A stretch of DNA of 5,979 bases from JAMCZC01 sp964364925 (GCA_964364925.1 CAYIOB010000049.1:1-5979); one strand, 5' to 3'; positions 1 through 5,153 are shown, counted from the first letter of the stretch. Notes: a model not told the origin generated them from the letters alone. Numbers and translations are program-made.

Positions 1-53
1 GTGCACGTGAGGCTCATAATCTCACAGGCTAGGCGCAACTCCTAGCCCCGCAA
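1..53 (+). tRNA. initiator-like tRNA-Met (anticodon CAT), 5' end outside window
   Basis: This is the 3' two-thirds of a tRNA. The anticodon stem is 8-12 (TGAGG) with 20-24 (TCTCA), and the 7-nt loop CTCATAA at 13-19 places CAT at 15-17. The variable region is 25-28. The T stem is CTAGG (29-33) with CCTAG (41-45). The 3' acceptor strand is CCCCGCA (46-52) and the discriminator is A53. CCCCGCA-A matches the 3' end of the E. coli initiator tRNA, where A72 faces C1 unpaired, so an initiator is the best reading. The following bases are CA, not CCA, so the CCA tail would be added enzymatically. Oddities: the T loop is CGCAACT instead of TTCRANT, and the anticodon stem lacks the three G:C pairs usual in bacterial initiators. 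The acceptor 5' strand and most of the D arm lie upstream of the window, so the fold cannot be completed here. Confidence 0.8.
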
Positions 54-59
54 CAGCGA

Positions 60-137
60 ACCACTCATTTTCATTCGGGTTCACTGCTGCGAGTGATAAA
101 TCACTCTTGCAACGAATGTTTAATGGGTGGTATTTTT
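60..137 (+). terminator. long hairpin plus T-run downstream of the tRNA
   Basis: ACCACTCATT (60-69) pairs with AATGGGTGGT (122-131), 10 bp with one G-U. After a small internal loop the stem continues with CATTCG (72-77) and CGAATG (113-118). An inner hairpin is formed by GAGTGA (91-96) and TCACTC (101-106) around a TAAA loop, and TGC/GCA at 88-90/109-111 extends it across a TT bulge. A132 and five Ts (133-137) follow the outer stem directly, as in an intrinsic terminator. It probably ends the tRNA transcript. At about 72 nt it is much longer than a typical terminator hairpin, and its 3' arm has a near copy just downstream at 140-149. A role as an attenuator or another structured RNA is therefore possible. 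Confidence 0.55.
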
Positions 138-149
138 AAAATGAGTGGT
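138..149 (+). repeat. duplicated 3' arm, perfect complement of 60-71
   Basis: AAAATGAGTGGT (138-149) is the exact reverse complement of ACCACTCATTTT (60-71). It repeats the terminator arm at 122-131 (AATGRGTGGT, one base different) 18 nt further on. The two arms cannot pair with 60-71 at the same time. Pairing with this copy would put the T-run 133-137 inside a loop. The repeat and complementarity are visible in the sequence; any switching function is inferred. Confidence 0.6.
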
Positions 150-156
150 GAGCGCA

Positions 157-189
157 GGGATGTACTGGAACTTGTGACTAGTACGTCCC
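157..189 (+). other. 12-bp hairpin immediately upstream of the GIY-YIG gene
   Basis: GGGATGTACTGG (157-168) pairs with CTAGTACGTCCC (178-189) around the 9-nt loop 169-177. All twelve positions pair if T161-G185 and G167-T179 are counted as G-U pairs. On the other strand those would be A-C mismatches, so the structure favours RNA transcribed from the + strand. It ends 9 nt before the start codon of the nuclease gene and has no T-run after it. It is therefore more likely a 5' leader structure or a protein or nuclease site than a terminator. I cannot match it to a known RNA family. Confidence 0.55.
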
Positions 190-198
190 AACGATTGT

Positions 199-465
199 AT
201 GAAATTTTTCTACGTTTATATTCTTCAAAGCAAGATAAGAAATTTTATCTACGTGGGTTTTACTACAAATCTTAAAAAGCGTTTCTTTGAACACAATAAT
301 AAAGAAGAATTATCCACCAGGGGGCAGGCTCCGTTCGAACTCATTTTTTATGAAGCGTACCGAAACGAAAAAGACGCGAAAAGGAGAGAAGAATATTTTA
401 AAACTACAAAGGGAAAGACAACGCTTAGAATGATGTTAAGAGAATACTTCAAAAATAATAGCTAG
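199..465 (+). CDS. small GIY-YIG (URI-domain) nuclease family protein
   Basis: This 88-residue protein is almost entirely one GIY-YIG domain. The first motif is YVYIL at 5-9, the second is YVG at 18-20, and the conserved arginine and histidine follow in LKKRFFEHN (R28, H32). FELIFYEAY (46-54) comes next, then the helix KRREEYFK (61-68), which holds the likely metal-binding glutamate. The KGKTTLRMMLREY tail (71-83) is the form I associate with stand-alone GIY-YIG proteins of CPR bacteria. By family it should cut DNA, but the target and role of these single-domain proteins are not established; repair and selfish or homing-like activity have both been suggested. ATG at 199 is the only reasonable start. 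There is no Shine-Dalgarno sequence and a strong hairpin lies just upstream. No adjacent partner gene is visible. Family assignment is confident; function is not. Confidence 0.88.
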   Translation: MKFFYVYILQSKIRNFIYVGFTTNLKKRFFEHNNKEELSTRGQAPFELIFYEAYRNEKDAKRREEYFKTTKGKTTLRMMLREYFKNNS

Positions 466-480
466 CCTCCAAATTGTTTC

Positions 481-489
481 TGGTATAAT
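481..489 (+). promoter_or_regulatory. extended -10 promoter of murI-murD
   Basis: TGGTATAAT (481-489) is a perfect extended -10 element (TGnTATAAT). No good -35 hexamer lies 16-18 nt upstream, which is normal for extended -10 promoters. The expected transcription start is about 496-498, at or next to the murI ATG at 498, so the mRNA would have virtually no leader. The promoter begins 16 nt after the GIY-YIG stop codon. Confidence 0.72.
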
Positions 490-497
490 TGGCCTTG

Positions 498-1277
498 ATG
501 AATCAACCTATCGGAATAATGGATTCAGGAGTCGGTGGACTCTCAATAGCTTCGGTTTTAATTAAAAAACTTCCAAACGAATCAATAATTTACCTGGCAG
601 ATTCCAAAAACTGTCCTTATGGAGAAAAAAGCAAAGAAGAGATTTATAGCTTAACAAAAAAAATGGTGAAGTTTCTTCTTAAAAGTAGGATAAAGCTTTT
701 GGTTGTGGCTTGTAATACCATTACGGTTGCATCAATAGATAGATTAAGAACAGAGTTTGGGCAAATTCCTATTGTTGGGATAGTTCCAGTCATCAAAACC
801 GCACGGGAAAAAACAACAAACGGAAAAATCGGCGTATTCTCAACTACAGCAACAGCAAACAGTTTTTATCAAAAAGATTTGGTTAATAAGTTTGCAAATG
901 ATTGTTCAGTATTAAATCTAGGTTCAGAAAGACTAGTTCCTTTAATAGAGAAACGGAATTTTGAATCAGTAGATGAAGTTTTAAAAACAGAGCTTGAGCC
1001 TTTTAAAAAAGCACAAATCGACACTTTAGCTTTAGGTTGTTCCCATTTCCCGCTTATCAAAGATCAAATCCAAAGATATTTACCTGGAGTTTTAATTTTG
1101 GATTCGTCTAACGCAGTTTCAAGACAGATTCAGCGCATTTTAAAACAAAACAAAACGCTATCTAATTCTACAAATCCGAGCTATAATTTTTATACAACAG
1201 GGAATTTGAATGCTTTAAGATATTTTGCAGAAAAATTGACAAACAAAGCTAAATTAAGTAGAATTTCGCTTCAATGA
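498..1277 (+). CDS. murI: glutamate racemase
   Basis: This 259-residue protein interconverts L- and D-glutamate without a cofactor, supplying D-glutamate for peptidoglycan. The N-terminal signature GIMDSGVGGLS (6-16) carries the conserved Asp9-Ser10. PYGEK follows at about 41-45. The two catalytic cysteines sit in VACNTIT (Cys72) and LGCSHFPLI (Cys181, with His183). Length is normal for the family (about 255-290). An in-frame TTG at 489 would add three residues, but it lies inside the -10 box and could not be transcribed from that promoter, so ATG 498 is preferred. There is no Shine-Dalgarno sequence. The stop TGA overlaps the murD start as ATGA, so the two genes are probably co-transcribed and translationally coupled. 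MurD uses the product directly. The use of TGA as stop supports the standard bacterial code. Confidence 0.95.
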   Translation: MNQPIGIMDSGVGGLSIASVLIKKLPNESIIYLADSKNCPYGEKSKEEIYSLTKKMVKFLLKSRIKLLVVACNTITVASIDRLRTEFGQIPIVGIVPVIKTAREKTTNGKIGVFSTTATANSFYQKDLVNKFANDCSVLNLGSERLVPLIEKRNFESVDEVLKTELEPFKKAQIDTLALGCSHFPLIKDQIQRYLPGVLILDSSNAVSRQIQRILKQNKTLSNSTNPSYNFYTTGNLNALRYFAEKLTNKAKLSRISLQ

Positions 1278-2581
1278 ATAATTTTAAAGGGAAAAAGATT
1301 GCAGTAGTTAGCGGTGGGGGTAGAATAGAGAGTACTTCCAACGCTGAGTTTTTTGAAAAACAAGGCTCTAAAGTAACAATTTTTGATTATACTCAGGGAG
1401 AAGATTATCTGAAAAAACTTGATGAATATGACTTAGTTGTCAGAAGCCCGGGTGCCAAGATTTCTGATTTAGAAAAGTATGCTCCTAAAGAGAAAATTAC
1501 TTCTCAAACAAGAATTTTTATGGAGCTTTGTCCTTGTAAAATAATCGGTGTAACCGGAACAAAAGGTAAGGGAACAACATCCACATTAATTTACGAAATG
1601 CTTAAAAAACAAGGCTTTGATGCGTATTTAGGAGGTAATATTGGTGTTCCTCCTTTTGAGTTTTTGGATAATTTAAATGTTCACTCAGTTGCAGTCTTAG
1701 AACTATCAAGTTTTCAGCTTTTGGACCTTACTAAAAGTCCTCATATTGCCGTAATGCTTATGACAACCAGCGAGCATCTGGATTATCATAAAGACCTTGA
1801 AGAATATGTTGATGCAAAAAGAAATATTTTAAAATTTCAAACTTCAGAAGACTTCGCAATTATTAACAGAGATTATGTAGCAAGTAATGAATCGGATATT
1901 CATACAAACGCAAAAGTATTTTATGTAAGCACTGAAAGAAACGGGTATGAGGGCTGTTTTATAAAAGATAACGCGGTTTTTTTAAGTCAAAATGGAAAAG
2001 AGGAAAAAATTATTAATGCTTCAGAAATACTTTTACCCGGTAAACATAATCTGGAAAATGTTTGCGCGGCAATAATGGTAGCAACGCTTTTTGATGTTGC
2101 AAAAGAAAATATAGCTTCGGTTTTAAAGACTTTTAAAGGCCTTGAACATAGGTTAGAGCTTGTCGCAACAATAAACGGAGTAAGATACTACGACGATTCA
2201 TTTTCTACAACTCCGGAAACCACAATGGCGGCAATTAATGCATTTTCTGAGCCTGAGATTTTAATTTTAGGGGGATCAAGCAAGAAAAGTAATTTTGAAG
2301 AGTTGGCAAAAACAATAAAGGAAGCGAAAAACATAAAAGCAATAATTGGAATAGGAGATGAATGGGCGCGCATAAAAGCGCAATTAAGAGTTCAGAATTC
2401 AGAATTAATAATTATCGAAGGCGCAGATAATATGGAAAAAATAGTTACTGCGGCATATAAAATTGCAGCGCCTGGTGATGTTGTTTTATTAACACCTGCA
2501 TGCGCTTCTTTTGGCATGTTTAAAAATTATAAAGACAGAGGAGAACAGTTTAAGAAAGAAGTAATGAAATTATTAAATTAG
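1274..2581 (+). CDS. murD: UDP-N-acetylmuramoyl-L-alanine--D-glutamate ligase
   Basis: This 435-residue cytoplasmic Mur ligase joins D-glutamate to UDP-MurNAc-L-Ala using ATP. Domain 1 (about 1-88) is the Rossmann-like UDP-binding part and carries RSPGAK (57-62). The central ATPase domain has the P-loop TGTKGKGTTS (94-103), ELSSFQL (143-149) and HLDYHKDLEEYVDAKRNIL (168-186), where Lys182 is the candidate carbamylated lysine. LPGKHNLENVCAA (254-266) leads into the C-terminal domain with GLEHRLE (289-295), YYDDSFSTTPETT (305-317), LGGSSKK (332-338) and the diagnostic LLTPACASFGMFKNYKDRG (405-423). Compared with the usual NDSKATNP, the DDSFSTTP version is divergent but looks intact. Length is normal. 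The ATGA overlap with murI places consecutive pathway steps in one transcript. The G of the stop codon is already the first base of repeat A. Confidence 0.95.
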   Translation: MNNFKGKKIAVVSGGGRIESTSNAEFFEKQGSKVTIFDYTQGEDYLKKLDEYDLVVRSPGAKISDLEKYAPKEKITSQTRIFMELCPCKIIGVTGTKGKGTTSTLIYEMLKKQGFDAYLGGNIGVPPFEFLDNLNVHSVAVLELSSFQLLDLTKSPHIAVMLMTTSEHLDYHKDLEEYVDAKRNILKFQTSEDFAIINRDYVASNESDIHTNAKVFYVSTERNGYEGCFIKDNAVFLSQNGKEEKIINASEILLPGKHNLENVCAAIMVATLFDVAKENIASVLKTFKGLEHRLELVATINGVRYYDDSFSTTPETTMAAINAFSEPEILILGGSSKKSNFEELAKTIKEAKNIKAIIGIGDEWARIKAQLRVQNSELIIIEGADNMEKIVTAAYKIAAPGDVVLLTPACASFGMFKNYKDRGEQFKKEVMKLLN

Positions 2582-2682
2582 GGTCCTGTCAGAAGTTTCC
2601 CTCCCGCCAGTGCTCGTTCTAGTCTCAAGCGTTCGAACGAACTGCGCGCTGTCGGGAGCCTTTCCACTTCTGCCACCCTTTT
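2581..2682 (+). repeat. palindromic intergenic repeat A (GGGT...ACCC-TTTT)
   Basis: The whole murD-tgt gap is one imperfect palindrome. Paired blocks from outside in are GGGT 2581-2584/ACCC 2675-2678, CAGAAGT 2590-2596/ACTTCTG 2666-2672, CTCCCG 2601-2606/CGGGAG 2653-2658, AGTGC 2609-2613/GCGCT 2646-2650 (one G-U) and TCGTTC 2614-2619/GAACGA 2635-2640. TTTT (2679-2682) follows. The element shares both ends and the core GCTCGYTCTAGT with repeat B at 4880-5064. It could act as a bidirectional or intrinsic terminator after murD, as a MITE- or REP-like mobile palindrome, or both. No transposase and no clear target-site duplication are visible. Confidence 0.7.
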
Positions 2683-2688
2683 AGCGTT

Positions 2689-3879
2689 ATGAAACCGAAA
2701 TTTGAAATTACAAAAAAAGACAAAAAAACAAAGGCAAGAGCCGGCATAATAAAAACTCCCCATGGCGATATTGAAACTCCGCAATTTGTTCCTGTGGGGA
2801 CACAGGGAGCGGTTAAGGGTATTTCGCCACGCGATTTAAAAGAAATGGGGGCACAAATAGTGCTTGCCAATACCTACCATTTGCATTTAAGACCGGGCGA
2901 GGATTTGGTTAAAAAATTCGGCGGTTTGGGAAAGTTTATGAGTTGGGATGGCCCGACGATGACAGACAGCGGGGGTTTTCAGGTTTTCTCTTTGGGCGTT
3001 GGAAAAGAAGGCGGAGGGGTTAAGTTTTTAATAGAAGAACCAAAACATTATAAGGAAACCGAAGAAGCAAAGCCACGTTTGAATAAAATTACGGAAGAAG
3101 GAGTGACTTTTCAGTCTCACATTGACGGTTCAGCTCATAAATTAACACCCGAAAGCTCAATCGAAATCCAGGAAAAGCTTGGTGCGGATTTAATTGTCGG
3201 ATTTGATGATTTGGAGTCGCCAAAATATTCTTACGCAGAAACAAAAAGAAGTTTGGAATTAACTAACAGGTGGGAATTAAGAAGTCTTAAAGCACACAAA
3301 AGAAAAGATCAGCTTTTATATGGGGTGACTCATGGAGGACAGTTCAAAGACTTAAGAGAACTTTCTGCCAAATTTGTTGACAAAAATTTTGACGCAATCG
3401 GCATGGGCGGAGCTCATTTGTCAAAGAAGAATTTATACGATGTGGTTGATTGGACAACGGATATTGTTTCGGATGAGAAACCAAGGCATCTTTTGGGGAT
3501 TGGGGAAGTGGATGATATTTTTGAGGTGATAGAAAGGGGAATTGATACTTTTGACTGCGTTATCCCGACACGGCTTGGAAGAACGGGGTTTTTCTTTATC
3601 TCTCCGCCATTTGGTACCAGCAAAAACCGCTTTAGAACAGATATAGATAAGCCAATTTACAGACAAGATTCAAAACCTTTGGATGAAAACTGCAGTTGTT
3701 TTGCCTGCCGGAATTTTACACGGGGATATATAAGTCACTTATTTAAAAGCAGGGAACTCTTGGCTTATAATTTATTAAGTATTCACAATCTTTATTTCTT
3801 AATTAATCTTACTAAGCAGATAAGGCAGTCAATTTTAGATGATAATTTTCAATCATTTAAGAAAAAATGGCTTGTATGA
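2689..3879 (+). CDS. tgt: tRNA-guanine transglycosylase family protein
   Basis: This 396-residue TIM-barrel enzyme exchanges guanine 34 of GUN-anticodon tRNAs for a 7-deazaguanine base on the queuosine pathway. Motifs in order: TPQFVPVGTQGAVKG (30-44), NTYHLHLRPG (61-70), DSGGFQVFSLG (93-103, Asp93 proposed acid/base), GVTFQSHIDG (138-147), FDD (172-174), GIDTFDCVIPTR (284-295, Asp289 as likely nucleophile) and the zinc site C335-X-C337-X2-C340-X25-H366. Core catalysis and zinc binding look intact. Residues around the bound base differ from typical bacterial Tgt: the usual FDEC reads FDDL, VQGG reads VTHGG, and IGGLAVGE reads MGGAHLSKK. About 30 extra residues (roughly 103-132) lie between the SLG and GVTF motifs. 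The substrate (preQ1 or queuine) therefore cannot be assumed. There is no Shine-Dalgarno sequence; the start is 6 nt after repeat A. Stop TGA overlaps the trpS promoter. Confidence 0.92.
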   Translation: MKPKFEITKKDKKTKARAGIIKTPHGDIETPQFVPVGTQGAVKGISPRDLKEMGAQIVLANTYHLHLRPGEDLVKKFGGLGKFMSWDGPTMTDSGGFQVFSLGVGKEGGGVKFLIEEPKHYKETEEAKPRLNKITEEGVTFQSHIDGSAHKLTPESSIEIQEKLGADLIVGFDDLESPKYSYAETKRSLELTNRWELRSLKAHKRKDQLLYGVTHGGQFKDLRELSAKFVDKNFDAIGMGGAHLSKKNLYDVVDWTTDIVSDEKPRHLLGIGEVDDIFEVIERGIDTFDCVIPTRLGRTGFFFISPPFGTSKNRFRTDIDKPIYRQDSKPLDENCSCFACRNFTRGYISHLFKSRELLAYNLLSIHNLYFLINLTKQIRQSILDDNFQSFKKKWLV

Positions 3880-3883
3880 TAAT
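3875..3883 (+). promoter_or_regulatory. probable -10 element of trpS
   Basis: TATGATAAT (3875-3883) contains two overlapping -10-like hexamers, TATGAT (3875-3880) and GATAAT (3878-3883). It overlaps the tgt stop codon at 3877-3879. GATAAT ends 8 nt before the trpS ATG, the same distance as the murI and ftsH -10 boxes, and again predicts an almost leaderless mRNA. No convincing -35 is visible. Read-through from tgt is also possible because the genes are only 12 nt apart. Confidence 0.5.
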
Positions 3884-3891
3884 ATAAAGAT

Positions 3892-4875
3892 ATGGATAAA
3901 GTAATTTTTTCGGGAGTTCAGCCATCGGGAAATTTACACATTGGAAACTATATTGGAGCGTTGAAGCAATGGGTTAAAATGCAGGTTTATACAGAAAGCA
4001 TTTTTTGCATTGTAGATTTACATGCGATAACTTCTCCTCAAGATCCAAAAATTCTAAAAGAAAAAATACTGGAAGCTACTGCTTTGTATTTAGCCTGCGG
4101 AATTGACCCTAAGAAAGCGCATATCTTCGTTCAATCGGAGAATCCCGATCATACCTCTCTTGCTTGGATTTTGAATTGCATCGCACCTTTTGGACAGTTG
4201 GAACGGATGACTCAGTTTAAGGATAAAAGCGGACAGCAAAAAGAGGGAACAACTGCCGGGCTTTTTGACTACCCTGTTTTAATGGCAGCAGACATTTTAC
4301 TTTATCAAACCGATGAAGTTCCGGTCGGCGAAGACCAGAAACAGCATATTGAATTAACCAGAGATTTAGCGGAAAAATTCAATAAAACTTTCGGACAAAC
4401 TTTTAAACTTCCAATACCTCTTATTCAAAAAGAAACTGCGAGGATAATGAGTTTGCAAAACCCAACCTCAAAAATGTCAAAATCAGACAATAATCTTCTT
4501 GGCACAATTGATTTATTAGACAGCGAAGACGAAATCCGCGAGAAGATTAAAAAAGCGGTTACGGATTCGGGTAGTCATATTTCAAAAGACAGAGGTTCGG
4601 CAGGACTTTCTAACCTTTTAACTATTTATTCTGCTTTCAAAAACCAGAATTTGGAAAGTTCAATTTCGGAGCTTGAGGGTAAATCATACGCTGATTTTAA
4701 AGCGCTTTTGGCAGATTTAATCGTTCAGGTTTTGGGCGAAATCCAGAAAAAATATAAAGAAATAAGAAGTGATGAAAATTATCTAAGACAGGTTCTGGAT
4801 GAGGGCCGCGACTTTGCAATAGAAAGATCTTCCCAAACCCTCCAAAGTGTAAAAGAAAAAGTTGGATTAGCTTAA
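3892..4875 (+). CDS. trpS: tryptophan--tRNA ligase
   Basis: This 327-residue class I aminoacyl-tRNA synthetase charges tRNA-Trp in the cytoplasm, with the normal length for bacterial TrpS. The N-terminus FSGVQPSGNLHIGNYIGAL (6-24) contains the HIGH-type ATP motif as HIGN (16-19). FDYPVLMAADILLYQTDEVPVGEDQ (125-149) holds the aspartate (Asp134) that by family recognises the tryptophan indole nitrogen. QHIELTRDLAEKFN (151-164) is also conserved. The second ATP signature is KMSKS at 194-198. The C-terminal helical part looks complete. It starts 12 nt after tgt, in the same direction, with its own likely -10 box and no Shine-Dalgarno sequence. Stop TAA is 4 nt before repeat B, so the repeat may serve as its terminator. 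Nothing suggests an unusual substrate. Confidence 0.97.
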   Translation: MDKVIFSGVQPSGNLHIGNYIGALKQWVKMQVYTESIFCIVDLHAITSPQDPKILKEKILEATALYLACGIDPKKAHIFVQSENPDHTSLAWILNCIAPFGQLERMTQFKDKSGQQKEGTTAGLFDYPVLMAADILLYQTDEVPVGEDQKQHIELTRDLAEKFNKTFGQTFKLPIPLIQKETARIMSLQNPTSKMSKSDNNLLGTIDLLDSEDEIREKIKKAVTDSGSHISKDRGSAGLSNLLTIYSAFKNQNLESSISELEGKSYADFKALLADLIVQVLGEIQKKYKEIRSDENYLRQVLDEGRDFAIERSSQTLQSVKEKVGLA

Positions 4876-4879
4876 TTTC

Positions 4880-5064
4880 GGGGTTCTGTCATCAGTCGGC
4901 AACCACATTTGTCAGATGACGCTCGCTCTAGTTTGTCTAAGTCTTCAAAAAATACCCGCTCGCTAAGTGAAAGCCTCTTTAAAAGTTCTGATAAAACTCC
5001 AAATGTTGATGTGACGGCTTTCAGTTCATCTGAAAATGGATTGCCTCTTTCTGTTACCCCTTTT
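4880..5064 (+). repeat. palindromic intergenic repeat B, longer relative of repeat A
   Basis: Ends are GGGGT (4880-4884) and ACCCC (5056-5060), followed by TTTT (5061-5064). Inside, GGCAA (4898-4902) pairs with TTGCC (5041-5045). CATTT-G-TCAGATGA (4906-4919) pairs with TCATCTGA-AAATG (5026-5038), 13 bp with one bulge. TGAAAGCC (4968-4975) pairs with GGCTTTCA (5016-5023). Some small hairpins compete, such as TTTCAG/CTGAAA at 5019-5035. Similarity to repeat A covers the left end (GGGTTCTGTCATCAGT against GGGTCCTGTCAGAAGT), the core GCTCGYTCTAGT (4921-4932), and the right end GCCT...TTCTG..ACCC-TTTT. The element starts 4 nt after the trpS stop and could terminate that transcript. CGCTCGCT occurs twice inside (4920-4927, 4957-4964). 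No coding potential is seen. Confidence 0.68.
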
Positions 5065-5074
5065 ATAATTCCAA

Positions 5075-5106
5075 CAATCTAACAATTCAACAATATAGCA
5101 ATTTTC
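5075..5106 (+). repeat. short period-8 CAAT repeat
   Basis: CAAT recurs exactly every 8 nt at 5075, 5083, 5091 and 5099 (units CAATCTAA, CAATTCAA, CAATATAG, CAATTTTC). It lies in the AT-rich spacer between repeat B and the ftsH promoter. The units are degenerate apart from CAAT and A/T-rich filler. It could be a simple-sequence remnant or an upstream AT-rich promoter element; no function can be assigned. Confidence 0.5.
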
Positions 5107-5115
5107 ATTTATCCG

Positions 5116-5145
5116 TTGAATGTTAGCTTTGTTTTATGCTATACT
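5116..5145 (+). promoter_or_regulatory. ftsH promoter (-35 and extended -10)
   Basis: TTGAAT (5116-5121) is a good -35 match, and TGCTATACT (5137-5145) is an extended -10 (TATACT 5140-5145), with an 18-nt spacer. The -10 ends 8 nt before ATG 5154, predicting transcription start at about 5152-5154 and a leaderless mRNA. It is the most complete promoter in the window. Confidence 0.75.
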
Positions 5146-5153
5146 TTCGCCGT

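Noticed and set aside
121..150. T-box riboswitch-like GGGTGGTA string upstream of a gene
   Set aside because: The characteristic continuation ACCGCG and a Stem I with specifier loop are absent, and the string is explained as the arm of the hairpin 60-131.
93..275. 60-codon open frame overlapping the GIY-YIG start
   Set aside because: It runs through the structured spacer, has no recognisable domain, and overlaps the well-supported nuclease in another frame.
39..470. Possible attachment-site duplication: tRNA 3' end CTAGCCCC against CTAGCCTCC after the GIY-YIG gene
   Set aside because: The match is only about six contiguous bases and there is no integrase, so it is at chance level.
489..497. 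TTG start for murI three codons upstream
   Set aside because: The TTG begins on the last base of the -10 box, so it would not be in the transcript; ATG 498 begins right before the conserved GIMDSG motif.
2391..2406. TTCAGAA tandem duplication inside murD
   Set aside because: Only two 7-nt units, in a variable surface region; the reading frame and the flanking MurD motifs are intact.
2578..2870. Reverse-strand open frames across repeat A and the tgt start
   Set aside because: They are composition shadows of tgt and the palindrome, with no conserved motif and no promoter.
1275..3879. UGA recoding as glycine (as in some CPR lineages)
   Set aside because: TGA ends murI and tgt at the expected family lengths, and no in-frame TGA occurs inside any conserved gene here.
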